Under the pieces are notes generated by a model, which saw only the letters and a program-made list of their open reading frames with translations, was not told where the DNA came from and made no database searches. Below, piece by piece: positions 11,739 through 22,539 of a DNA stretch of 64,000 nt (position 1 is the first letter of the stretch; each line of letters begins with the position of its first letter). Source of the DNA: Moringa oleifera (lineage: Eukaryota > Streptophyta > Magnoliopsida > Brassicales > Moringaceae); contig JAJFZO010000087.1 of NCBI GenBank assembly GCA_021397835.1, positions 3,472,001-3,536,000 on the forward strand. The letters are read 5' to 3'. The position numbers and the translations under genes are program-made.

Positions 11739-12626
11739 AGGACACCCACACTATGAGCTTACAAAATCTTTCCAGCAGAAGGTTGGTTGGCATAATGATT
11801 TACCATTTCACCCCAGATGCTCTCCTAAATTCACGAATGTGACTACCAAGAAGAAGTTAGGCTTGCTTCCCAAATCCTATAAATACCCAAGTGTGCTCTT
11901 CAAAGAGTAGAAGCTTTTTTGTTTCCATTAATCTTTTGCTGCCGATTTATTCAATGAGTTCAGCATTTTTGGAAAAGGAGATGAAGTCTCTTGAAGCTTT
12001 CTCTTTCTACTCCTACTAGTTCTATCTTCTATGTCTCTACATTTTTAATAGCAACAAATTGGTGCCTTTGAGGAAACTATGACGAAAAGTCATTTCTTAA
12101 AACAAGAATTAAGAATCGAAAAGCCACACATGCTTTTGTCTACTGTAAACATATTTAGCCTGTCATTTTATGCTCTTTCTTCGTTCTCTCTTGCTTGACC
12201 ATGTTGATTATATCATTGAGACACCCACAGTAGAAGCTACAGAAGCTTTCAAAAATCTACATTTGCATGGCATAATAGTTTGCACCTCACTCGGGATTCT
12301 CTCATAAACTCATGAATCTAACTGCCTTTATAAGCTTCCAAGAGGTTAGGCTTGCTTCTTGAATTCTAGAGATAAGAACTAAGTATGCTCTTACAGAGCA
12401 GAATCTTTTCTGTTCTCATTAATCTCTTGTTCTTGATTTGTTCACTGACTTAAGCATCTGAGTGATCCTAAGGGATACTCCATATCACCTTCTTCTTGGT
12501 TTTGCAAGATCCAAACTCGAACATAGCATTATGGGAAAAAATGGACAATACCTCCTGAAATTTTCTCTTTACACCCACTAATTCTATCCTTCCAGTTTCT
12601 ATCTACTGTTTTTGTGAGCAGCAATA
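11739..12626 (+). mobile_element. TRIM-like miniature LTR retroelement, two-LTR form (unit 1)
   Basis: Two diverged direct repeats (about 11739-12056 and 12217-12626) share a series of words. These are GACACCCACA at the start, then AAGTTAGGCTTGCTTC, a TATAAATACCCAAG promoter-like box (first copy), AGTATGCTCTT, TTAATCTCTTG and CTGACTTAAGCATCTGAG, and GCAGCAATA at the end. Between them, directly after the first repeat, is AATTGGTGCCTTTGAGGAA, which resembles a primer-binding site. There is no coding capacity. Size and layout fit a terminal-repeat retrotransposon in miniature. Only this copy keeps the true left end; in units 2-5 the left part is cut by the tandem junction. Confidence 0.6.
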
Positions 12627-12644
12627 ATATATTCGTTGCTTAAG

Positions 12645-12820
12645 TTAACCATGGTTAATATATAAAGTAAACAATATATGCAGGTAATTTTCAAAATTAT
12701 TCAAAATATTTGTCATAAAGCAGATTTTTTTAAAAAAATTAAAAATCTCATTTAAATATGAATCTCTTCCAAACAAAAATTAGGGGAAAAAAATTCATTG
12801 CTTAGGTTAACCATGGTTAA
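12645..12820. repeat. Two copies of a 14-base palindrome TTAACCATGGTTAA
   Basis: Perfect copies are at 12645-12658 and 12807-12820, each preceded by TTGCTTAAG or TTGCTTAGG. The same element recurs at 20806-20819, 29360-29373 (with an imperfect partner near 29528), 37390-37403, 37557-37570, 59466-59479 and 59633-59646. It lies downstream of the EF-hand genes. Its role is unknown; it may simply be part of the duplicated sequence. Confidence 0.8.
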
Positions 12821-13622
12821 TGTCACGTCTAAGAAAGAATCTTTAGGGAGTACTGTTAAATATCTTCATATTGGGCATCTAACCACATTTAACTCTGATT
12901 TAGCATTTACACCAAACTAAACTAAATACGTGTCTACTGATGTCTAGAAGGTTCTTGTTCAAATAAAGATGCTTTTGGTGACGAATATCTTTCTTAAAGC
13001 AAAAAGCTTATCTTATTATTCATATATATGTATATATAGATATATAGATATATATATAACTCATTTAATGATGGATATATAACTGAGGAAAATAAAAATC
13101 TCTACCTTGTTAACAGAGTCCAAATCATGTAACCAAAGTGGAAATACACCCAGCTAGAAAAGAACTACCTCACCATTATTAAAAAAAATCTACAGTATGA
13201 TTTATAGTTTATGTTCATCATATGCACTTTAATCTCATGCTGCTAAAATTTGTACTAAAGTATCGCAGTGTTCCCGATTCAACATCCAGCGTTTATCTCC
13301 TTCCTATTGTTTAGATGATTTCCAGTCATTTGATGACCCTCAATCCCAGTAAACACATAGACCTAATCCATTTACTAATTTTTGGCAGCATTATATCATT
13401 AACCATGCATAAATATTATTTAACTTTGATGTGATATTATATATTAAGTACTTAATAATGATGTGATGGAGGTGATGAATTTGCTCTGGAAATCCGAGTT
13501 AAAACAAGTCTCTTTTATTGCAAATATGAAATTTTACATAATCGATTGCTGCTACATCATCTTTGTCATCAACACATAACACATATGTCCATATAGAATA
13601 TGGGCTTGTGGTTGTTGATCTT

Positions 13623-13628
13623 TTTATT
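13623..13628 (-). terminator. AATAAA polyadenylation signal of gene 3
   Basis: AATAAA on the minus strand about 65 bases after the stop codon, in a stretch (GAGTAATAAAAAGATC) conserved in the paralogues. Confidence 0.5.
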
Positions 13629-13691
13629 ACTCTCGTTTAGTGAGTAGGCGCTGCATGCGTGCTAATTTTTACATAATAGATTTTGTAACTT

Positions 13692-13994
13692 CTAGTGGTC
13701 AACGATGTAGCCAAGACGGCTAAAGTATGTGATGAGAGACCGCAGCTCCTCTTCGTCGATTGCCCCATCCCCATCGGCATCAGCGATGTTTAGCCCACGG
13801 AAGGCTCTCCATGCAGGAACTACCGCACCCAGATAAGCAAAAGCTGCTTTTAGCTCTTGTCTATTGAGACGACCATCGCCATTCTTATCGAACCACTTTA
13901 AGACCTCCCTTGTCTGCTGCTCGCTTAGGTTTTTCGGTGGCTCCGGTGCTGCTTTGTGCTCGTGACTGTGAAGCAGATGAAGACTACCAACCAT
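13692..13994 (-). CDS. Two-EF-hand calcium-binding protein (gene 3)
   Basis: A 100-residue intronless protein with two canonical EF-hand loops. Loop 1, at residues about 36-47, reads DKNGDGRLNRQE. Loop 2, at about 72-83, reads DADGDGAIDEEE. The N-terminus is histidine-rich (HLLHSHEHK) and followed by a proline-rich linker (APEPPK). It is the most diverged of the second group: residue 34 is W where the others have R, and the C-terminus reads YFSRLGYIVDH. Start ATG in context CACAAACATGG; upstream in-frame sequence carries a stop. It is probably a soluble calcium sensor. No target or pathway can be read from the sequence. Confidence 0.88.
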   Translation of the reverse strand: MVGSLHLLHSHEHKAAPEPPKNLSEQQTREVLKWFDKNGDGRLNRQELKAAFAYLGAVVPAWRAFRGLNIADADGDGAIDEEELRSLITYFSRLGYIVDH

Positions 13995-14078
13995 GTTTGT
14001 GGTGTGCTTATGGGTACGCAGGGTCGTCGAGATTGCTATGCTGCAGGCTATGGTGTCTTGAGTTCAGAGGAGTAAAGG

Positions 14079-14086
14079 TACTTATA
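14079..14086 (-). promoter_or_regulatory. TATA box of EF-hand gene 3
   Basis: TATAAGTA on the minus strand about 85 bases upstream of the ATG. The surrounding promoter (CACACAATCTCTATAAGTACC, and ATCCGTTGGATATAA about 60 bases further up, with a MYB-type CCGTTG core) is conserved in all five units. A TTGACTGGTCA motif with a W-box core lies near 14.36-14.37 kb. Confidence 0.6.
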
Positions 14087-14499
14087 GAGATTGTGTGGTT
14101 AGGATATTGTTTTTCTGCATCTTCATGGGTAAGTTTCTAAGTTATATCCAACGGATAGGATGCAGTTGGACTTTTTTACGGTGGCCGCTCAATCCAAGAT
14201 TCATTTTGGTACAGGTACTTGTATTTTTAGCATTCCGTGTGCAATTAAATTCCAGTTTGAATGATTAAAACCTAAAGAACATGCAAACCGAAGAAGATAA
14301 CATGGAAGCATCTAAGCTTAGGTAATGACACCATGATGTCCCAAACTGATGTAAGATCGCTGACCAGTCAAAATTATGGATAAGCATTCACATTGTCACC
14401 TCACCTCTCATTAACTTGGAGAATAAAGCTCTTTAGCTTGTGGAGAATATTTTTACTGCTTAAACATGTAGACAAACCATATCTAAAAGGAGATAAGAT

Positions 14500-16095
14500 G
14501 ATGTTTAACATAATATTATTTTTTAATAAATATTAATTTTTAACTCAAATCTAAACCAATGTTTGCAGAAGTGTTTTAAATTAAGAAATTACAAACTAAA
14601 AAATAAAAATTACATGTAATTATTAAGTAATATTCAAAAAATTTCAAAAAATACATTCATAAAATAAATACATAATATGCATCAATAAGGTATAAACTAA
14701 TGTAATATTTATTATCATATTGTTAATTATAAAACAATTCATAATATCATATTCTCAAAAAATCTTAGATTAAGAAATTACAAATAAAATTATAGCAAAA
14801 TCATCAATATATTTCCAATGACAGAAAACAACCTATATATATGTCTAAATATATGATATTATATAATTTTTATTTATCTAAATTTTAAAATGGCATAAAT
14901 ATTCAGATCTTTAATAGTAATACTAATTTGGGTTTCTACAAACAAGCCCCACCAAAAGATAAATAAGAATAATATTTAAAAATATATAAAATAGTATTAA
15001 TTTTGAGTTTTGTTTTTAGTAAAACATTATGGAAAGGGATACATATTAACAAGAATAACAGAAAAATTAACTTAGTTATAGGGGATATGAATAAATTAAA
15101 ATAATACCAACAAAATCTAAAGAAAACCAGTTAAAATAGTACCTAAAAATTTTTCAATCATCAAAAGCAATATCTACTAGGAATTTTAATTTATGTAATA
15201 AAAAATCAAAAAATACAAAATCACTCATAATAATAAGACAAATCAACTTTAATTGAATATAATACATATAAATCAGAATAATATCAAACAAATCAAAATC
15301 TAATATATTAAAATTATAAATATGAAATCATATTAAAAAAACAAAGTGATACATAATCTTTCAATCTGCAGGATAATACCAATTTATGATTTTACTTTTA
15401 AATGCAGATCAATAATAATAAAAAGAAAATCCAAAGTTAATTGAAAGTAATGTAGACAATTAGCATAAAATCAAAATGATTCAAATTTAAGAATATTTAA
15501 AATCCTAATATAAAATTACATAACTAAAACTGACAAAATGTGATATTGATAAATCTTTCAATTATCATGAGCAATATTAATCTTCAATTTCACTTCTGCA
15601 ATAAAACACCATAAAGAACGATACATATCAATGAGAACAATAAAAAACATTTAAACTTAAATAAATTGAAAATGATATTAATTAACAAGAATAATATAAA
15701 AAATATCAAATTTATATATATCTAAATTTTAAATATAGAATTAAATAATAAAATTACCAAAATACTACCATATATTTTTTAATTTTCAAGAAAAATAATA
15801 ATATAGATTTTCACTTTTGCAACAAAACATCATAAAAAATGTTATAGCTCAATAAAGAAAAAAATTAACTTTAATTAGAAGTGAAACAGTTCAACAAAAT
15901 AATAATATAAAAAATTAAAAAACTAAAAATCTTAAATATAAAATTGTATAAACAATCAAATTGATACTTGTATGTCTTTCAATATTTAACAGCAATGTAC
16001 TAGTTTGGGTTAAGTTCAAAGAGAAGGTCCAAATTAATAAGAATAATAAACAAAATTTAATCTAAATCAAAGTGATAGCATTAAAATAAAATTAT
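14500..16095. repeat. Degenerate tandem array, period about 200-220 bp (unit 1, left half)
   Basis: A recurring block reads roughly: TCTTTCAAT, then CAAGAGCAATACCAATTT, then TTTCACTTCTGCAACAAAACA, then ATCAATAAGAATAATA, then AAATCTTAAATATAAAATT. Anchor words recur at about 14.91, 15.15, 15.36, 15.55, 15.78 and 15.98 kb, giving spacings of about 196-240. Copies are strongly diverged and noncoding. The array continues to the right of the CACTA element, so that element was inserted into it. Confidence 0.7.
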
Positions 16096-18897
16096 TACTA
16101 CTACCAGAATTATAATATATGACAGTGATTTAATAACAGTTCTTAAAAAAAACTATCATTAAACATATCATTAATAATTTTTAATATCAATTTTTTTAAA
16201 ATTAACATTGAAAGTCTATTTTTAATGTCAGTTTTAACACAACTTACATTATAAAGGAGATTTATCACTATTTAACGTAAGTTACCATCTAACTGACATT
16301 AAAAGACAATATTTCAGTTCCAGTGGAAACTGTCATTAAAGACTTGACACAGCTTATTGTAAGTATATTATAGTGAATGTTAGGTATAAATAAGTATATA
16401 TTGATGAATTTTTGTTTAATAATTTTAAGATTTTTAGATTAATTAATGAATTAAGTAGATGTTAGTTAAATGAATTTATATTTTGATGAATTAAGTAGAT
16501 ATTAGTTAGATCTCTTTATGTTTGAATAAATTTTGTTAGGTAAGATTAATTGGTATATTTTGTAAAATTTATGTTAATTTTGTAATTAACTTAACTTAAC
16601 TTAATGTTAGTTAAATTTTAAATAGATAATTAATTAATTAGATAATTGTATAGTAAATAATTAAATGTTATTTAAATTTTAATTAATTTACTAGCTAGTT
16701 AGACGCTTGTATAGTAATCAATTAGATGCTAATTAAATATTGACTATGTATTAATTAACTAATTAGTTATGAATCATTTTTTTAAAATTTTAAGTAATGA
16801 ATTAGATGCTTGTAAAGTAATTAATTAGAATTTAATTAATTGACTATGTATTAATTAATTAATTATAAATCACATATTTAGATTTTAATTAATTAATTTT
16901 TTGTTAGTTTTATGTTATTTATTTAATTATATACTAAAAAATTGTTTGTTATTTAGATAACTAATTAATTTTATGCTAATTTAGTTAAAAATATAATTAA
17001 TTACGTATGTCAATTAATTCATTAGAATTTTAGTTACATGTAATTTGTACATAAATCTCTAATATAAAAAGTTTTGAACTTCAAAATAGATCAAACTTAA
17101 ATATCCGCTGATAGAAGGTCAGAGTCATATGATGTAAGGGTGAATAACTTTTTAGGTTATACTGTTTAAAACAGTGATAACTTTGAATTAGTTTAATGTT
17201 CGTATATTAAATGTAGTAATATGAAACGTCATACTTCACGTGAGATATAGAACCTTTTATATGTATATGAAGTTGATACAACTATCAAAATTTGATATGG
17301 CACAGAGAAACTTGTATTGTTAGGTTTTCTACTAGTACGAATGCTAAAATTGTTAGGGACGTAAAACACATCAAAGAAGTTGATAACACTGTAGAAATGG
17401 TACAAAAGGCATTTGCAAAGTATGATAGTAATCGTAACTACTTTGACGGATTACTTTGCGATGCGAGAAGCTTTTGTATCCTCGATCAGTGAAGTTCACT
17501 AAGCTACCTTCTCTAGTTAAATTATACACTCTGAAGGTGAAATATGATTGGTATGATTAAAGCTCTAGTGATCTTTTAAATTTGATTGTTGAAATATTGC
17601 CTAATAATAATGAAGTGCCTACATCCATGTATATGGTAATGAATTTAACCTTTTCATTTATGTTAATATGTATATTTTTTTTTTTTTACTCTTAAGATTA
17701 TTGATCATTTTCTATTTGTAACTCTTTTAAATTGTTCTAAGTTATCAATGAATCACGTGATAGGCACATTCCTAGGAGTACTCTTACTAACTTATGTATA
17801 TTTAAACTTATATGTGACGTTAGTTTTATTTATTTTATAAAATATAACAATTAAAATTTTTTAATGCAATATCCATATCAAACTTCAAATATTGAATGTA
17901 GATATTATATCATGAAACTTTTAAAGGCTAGTATTGACAGACGTGACAAAAATATCTCATGCTAAAATGATAAGTTTTTTAGCATTTGTTTATGTAATTA
18001 CTTCAATAATTGATATGCTTACTAGAAGTTTTAATTGGACTAACTTTCTTTTTATAAATATAGTTAGTGGACATAGATACTTACACTCAATCGGACATTG
18101 ATGAAGTTAAAAAGGAGGTTAGACAGTTTCTTTAGAGTGTCATATTAGAAAGTTGAACCTCAAAGATTTTTGTAAATATGAACATCATTGAATTTATATA
18201 ATTGAATTTCAAGGATTGTGTATGACAATATATATTTAAACTCATATATTGTACATATAGAGTTCAGTTAATTATGACATCAAGTTTTTTTTTTCTTCGT
18301 CTTTTATTACTTTTTGAATTGGATTATGTTGAAGTGTTTTCAAATATAAAAAAATAATGATGGTTTGGGTGAGAATAGTATTAAAGTGTATTGAAAGAAA
18401 AAGTTTTTTTATTGAATTATTGGCATTGAATTATATTGATGTACATAAGATGAAGATATGTGGTTGATGTAAAAGAGATAAAGAATTTTATACATGCAGA
18501 TTTTAGATAATTTGTATATAGGAATTTTGAATATTTTAAAATTATTAAAAAGATATTTTAATGGCAGTTCTATTAGAACTCTCATTAAAAAAGGGCCTTT
18601 CAATGATAGTTCATTGAAAACTAACATTAAAGGTACTATCTTTTACTCTCACTTTTTAATGATAGTTTTGAAAGAACTATGACCCATTTTTATTGACAGT
18701 ACTTTTATAACTATCCTTAAAGAATCCTTTAACGATAGTTTTTTTATAACTATCTTTAAAATAGAGCCTTTAATGATAATTTTCAAGAACTGTCGTTAAA
18801 AATTTGCCTCTTTAATAATATTAACAAAGATAACAGTCTTTAAACTGTCATTAAAAGTCTTTTTTAACTGTCATCGAATCTCTTATTTATAGTAGTC
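16096..18897 (+). mobile_element. Defective CACTA (En/Spm) transposon, copy A
   Basis: The left end reads ACTACTACCAGAAT and the right end TTTATAGTAGTC, an inverted pair whose consensus across copies is CACTACTAYA(R)AA. Both subterminal regions carry many short words of the type ACTGTCATTAAA in both orientations, typical of CACTA ends. The interior holds a broken N-terminal transposase exon. The length of about 2.8 kb and absence of the catalytic core show a non-autonomous deletion derivative. It sits at the same site of the array in all five units. Confidence 0.65.
17101..17640 (+). pseudogene. N-terminal fragment of TNP2-type CACTA transposase (copy A)
   Basis: The reading order is recognisable across frameshifts and stops. 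A transposase-associated domain begins at the former start (ATA in place of ATG at 17101), with SADRRS..YDV, a CSYIKCSNMKRHTSREI zinc-binding-like patch and LLYVY. Next comes VDNTVEMVQKAFAKYDSN and a block matching FDGLLCDA..LLYP..VKFTKL..LVKLY. It ends at LLNLIVEILP..EVPTSMYMV near 17640, where the autonomous protein would continue into the Transposase_21 core. That core is absent. Stops at several places make it nonfunctional. Confidence 0.65.
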
Positions 18898-20504
18898 ATG
18901 TATAAACAAAACTTGTAATAAAAATGATACTTCCAAATATTTTTATCATCAAGACTAGTACTAATTTTGTGTTTTGGCTTGTTTTACATATTTAAACAAA
19001 AAAAAAAAAAAAAAAGGAAAGCCTTAGAAAAGGATATGAACCAATTTGACAAATTTTACAATAGCAAAAAGTAATACAAAGTAATAAGAATAATTATAAA
19101 ATTAAATTTTTGGATACCTAAAATCCTAAATAGAGATTTGTCTAAACAAAGACAGTCAAAGTTATACATCTTTGGATCTTCATGAGCAATACCAATTTTG
19201 AGTTTTATTTTTGCAATAAAATAGTGTCGAAAAAATTATTGATCAATAGGAATAATATCAAAAACTTAAGTTTAAAAAAGTCAAAATCTTAAATATAAAA
19301 TTGCATAAATAAAAACAATTAAACTGACATTTATAGATCTTTTAATATTTAAGAGTAATACCAACTTATGATTTCACTGCTCCAACAAAAAAAAAAAGCA
19401 CCATTAAAAAAGGACATAAATCAGTTATAATAATAATAAAATTAACTTTAGCTGAAAATAATGTAAATCAATAAGAATAATATTTTAAAAATCAAATGTT
19501 AACATACAAAATCTTAATGTGAAATTGCACAAACAAAAAAATAATTAAATTCTTACTTTGTTAATGTTTCTAATTTCAAGAGTTATATTAAGTTGAAGTT
19601 TTACTTCTATAATAAAATACTATTAAAAAATGTAAATAAATATAAATAATAAATAAAATTCAATCGTTGTTAAAAATGATAGAAATCAATTAGAATAATA
19701 TATAAAAATATTAAATTTCACAACAACAAAAATATTAAACATATATAAGCATAACCAAAAACATTTAAAGTGATTGCTGTGGAGCTTTCAATTTGAAAGA
19801 GCACTACCAATTTGGACCTTCACTTGTATATGGTGTAAAACTTAGCGATAATTTTAGTTAAAATTTAAATATTAATAAAATTTAACTTTATTAAAAAGTG
19901 AAACAAATCAATGAGAATAACGTGAAAAAGATAAAATTTAAAGACATTCAAAATTATAAATATAAAATTTTATAAATCAAAATAATGTTGTAGATCTTTC
20001 AATTGTCAAAAGCAATATAAATATGGAGTTTTACATCTGCAACATAATATTATTAAGAAAGATGGATATTAATAGGAAATAATAAAATAAATAAGTTTAT
20101 TTAAAAGTGATACAAATAAATAAAAAAACAAAATAAAATCTAAAAATTTTTCGATCTTCAAGAGCAATAACAACTTGGGATTTCACTTTGCAACAAAACA
20201 CTACTAAAAAGAATACAGATCAATTAAAAAAATAAATAAAGTTTTAACTTTAGTTGAAAAGGAGATATATCAATATATATAGATAATCATATGTTAAGAT
20301 ATTATAAATCTTAAATTTAAAGTTGTAAAAACATAAACAATCAAAGCCATACCTATTAATCTTTAAACCTTTAAGAGAAGTTAATAAGAAATATTAACTT
20401 GAGATTTCACTCTTACAACAACACAATATATGGAAAAGGAGTAGCCGATTCATCAAAGTCATTCAATCTAATTAAATAATTATATATAACAAAACTTAAA
20501 TTTA
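18898..20504. repeat. Degenerate tandem array (unit 1, right half)
   Basis: This continues the block pattern of the left half. Anchor words fall at about 18.95, 19.18, 19.35, 19.57, 19.79, 20.00, 20.15 and 20.37 kb. No genes. It ends at the unit junction. Confidence 0.7.
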
Positions 20505-20790
20505 TGGATCTAACTATGAAGAAGCTAGGCCTACTTCCCAAATTCTATACAGAGCAGAATCTTTTCTATTCTCGTTAATCTCTTGTTATTGATTTATTCA
20601 CTGACTTCAGCATCTGAGTGACCTTAAAGGGATACTCCATACAGTCACCTTCTTCTTGATTTTGCAAGATCCAAACTCGAACATAGCATTATGGGAAAAA
20701 TAGACAATACCTCTTGAAATTTTCTCTCTTTACACCCACTAGTTCTATCCTTCCAGTTTCTATATACTATTTCTGTGAGCGGCAATAATA
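20505..20790 (+). mobile_element. TRIM relic, fused single-repeat form (unit 2)
   Basis: The sequence starts as the first TRIM repeat (GGATCTAACTATGAAGAAG, CCCAAATTCTATA) and passes directly into the second repeat (CAGAGCAGAATCTTTTC). The primer-binding-like region and intervening DNA are gone. This is what recombination or deletion between the two LTR-like repeats would leave. Unit 4 has the same form. Confidence 0.6.
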
Positions 20791-21688
20791 TATTCATTGC
20801 TTAAGTTAACCATGGTTAATATAGAAAGTAGATAGTGAGATATGTAAGTAATTTTCAAGTTTATTCAAAATATTTATCATAAAGCAAAATTTTTTAAAAA
20901 ATTAAAAATCTTTATGATTTAAGAAAGAATCTAACCACATTTAATTCTGATTTAGCATTTACACCAAACTAAACTAAATACGTGTCTATTGATGTATATA
21001 AGGTTCTTGTTCAAATATGATCCACATGGGCTACTCTTTAGGTGATCCACATGAGCAACTCTTAGGTGCGGGTAAAGATGCCTTTGGTGACGAATATCTT
21101 TCTTAAAGAAAAAAGCTTATCTTATTATTTAATGATGGATATATAATAGAGGAAATAAAAATTTCTACCCTGTTAATAGCCTCCAAATCATCTAACCAAA
21201 GTGGAAATACACCCAACTCATAAAGAACTACATCAACATTAAAAAAAATCTACAGTATGATTTATAGTTTATCTTCATTATATTCACTTTAATCTTATGC
21301 TGCTAAAATTTGTACAAACTTGAAGTATCAGAGTCTTCCTGATTCAGCATCCAGTGTTTATCTCCTTCCTATTATTGTTTAGATGATTTCCAGTCATTTG
21401 ATAACCCTCAATCCCAGCAAACAGAGACCAAATCCATTTACTAATTTTTGGCAGCATCATATCATTAACCATGCATAAGTATTATTTAACTTTGATGTGA
21501 TTTTATATATTAAGTACTTAATAATGATGAGATGGAGGTGACGAATTTGCTCTGGAAATCCGAGTTAAAACAAGTCCCTTTTATTGCAAATATGAAATTT
21601 TACATAATAGATTGCTGCTACATCATCTTTGTCATCAACACATAACACATATGTCCATATAGAATATGGACTTGTGGTTGTTGATCTT

Positions 21689-21694
21689 TTTATT
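21689..21694 (-). terminator. AATAAA polyadenylation signal of gene 4
   Basis: AATAAA on the minus strand about 65 bases past the stop codon, conserved at 30368-30373 (gene 5) and 60527-60532 (gene 7). Confidence 0.5.
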
Positions 21695-21756
21695 ACTCTG
21701 GTTTAGTTAGTAGGGACTGCATGCGTGCTAATTTTTACATAATAATTTTGTATCTT

Positions 21757-22059
21757 CTAGTGGTGAACGATGTAGCCAAGACGCCTAACGTATGCGATGA
21801 GAGACGGCAGCTCCTCTTCGTCGATTGTCCCATCCCCATCGGCATCAGCGATGTTTAGCCCACGGAAGGCTCTCCATGCAGGAACTACCGCACCCAGATA
21901 AGCAAACGCTGCTTTTAGCTCTTGTCTACTGAGACGACCATCGCCATTCTTATCGAACCTCTTCAAAACCTCCCTTATCTGCTGCTCGCTCAGGTATTTC
22001 GGTGGCTCCGGTGCTGCATTGTTCACGTGAATGTGAAGCAGGTGAAGACTACCAACCAT
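21757..22059 (-). CDS. Two-EF-hand calcium-binding protein (gene 4)
   Basis: A 100-residue intronless protein with loops DKNGDGRLSRQE (residues about 36-47) and DADGDGTIDEEE (about 72-83), both canonical. The N-terminus is histidine-rich (HLLHIHV), followed by APEPPKYLSEQQ. I chose the ATG at 22057-22059. The open frame extends 24 codons further, but only to a TTG, and this extension is interrupted in the paralogue at 13692, so it is leader sequence. It is nearly identical to the genes at 30437 and 60561. Probable soluble calcium-binding protein. Confidence 0.88.
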   Translation of the reverse strand: MVGSLHLLHIHVNNAAPEPPKYLSEQQIREVLKRFDKNGDGRLSRQELKAAFAYLGAVVPAWRAFRGLNIADADGDGTIDEEELPSLIAYVRRLGYIVHH

Positions 22060-22142
22060 GTTTGTGGTGTGTTTATGGTATGTAGGCTTGTCGAGATTGC
22101 AATGCTGCAGGCTATGGTGTCTTGAGTTCAAAGGAGTAAAGG

Positions 22143-22150
22143 TACTTATA
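22143..22150 (-). promoter_or_regulatory. TATA box of EF-hand gene 4
   Basis: TATAAGTA on the minus strand about 85 bases upstream of the ATG, in the promoter stretch conserved across units (22080-22520). Confidence 0.6.
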
Positions 22151-22539
22151 GAGATTGTGTGGATAGGATATCGTTTTTCTGCATCTTCATGGGTAAGTTT
22201 CTAACTTATATCTAACGGATAGGATGCAGTTGGACCTTTTTACAGTGGCCGCTCAATCCAAGATTCATTTTGTTACAGGTACTTTTATTTTTAGAATTCC
22301 AGTTTGAATGATTAAAACCTAAAGAACATGCAAACCGAAGAAGATAACATGGAAGCATCTAAGCTTAGGTAATGACACCATGATGTCCCAAACTGATGTA
22401 AGATCTCTGACCAGTCAAAATTATGGATAAGCATTCACATTGTCACCTCACCTCTGATTAACTTGGAGAATAAAGCTCTTTAGCTTGTGGAGAATATTTT
22501 TACTGCTTAAACATGTAGACAAAACATATCTAAAAGGAG

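Larger units (their letters stand above)
11836..20504. repeat. Tandem unit 1 (about 8.7 kb)
   Basis: The first of five direct copies. Contents in order are TRIM relic, EF-hand gene 3, left half of the 200-220-bp array, CACTA copy A and right half of the array. It ends where AAACTTAAATTTA joins TGGATCTAAC inside the next TRIM LTR. It lacks a segment near 12.97 kb (two GATCCACATG words) that units 2-5 keep. Confidence 0.85.

Noticed and set aside
14500..16095. CRISPR-like array
   Set aside because: The repeats are long, diverged and without regular unique spacers, and the organism is a plant.
16800..17040. TTAATTAATTA-rich stretch as a matrix-attachment region or origin
   Set aside because: It is simple AT-rich sequence inside the CACTA, repeated in every copy, and has no specific supporting motif.
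17292..17492. Independent small genes in the CACTA copies (also 25576-25887, 33977-34267, 34379-34570, 41376-41726)
   Set aside because: They are pieces of a broken transposase N-terminus plus AT-rich readthrough, with different breaks in each copy.
18409..18682. Overlapping ORFs on both strands near the right end of CACTA A
   Set aside because: They arise from inverted subterminal repeats and are not open in copies B-D.
22060..22131. An extra 24-residue N-terminus for gene 4 (and the same at 30740-30811 for gene 5)
   Set aside because: The open extension begins at TTG, not ATG, and the matching stretch in gene 3 is interrupted by a stop. It is leader sequence.
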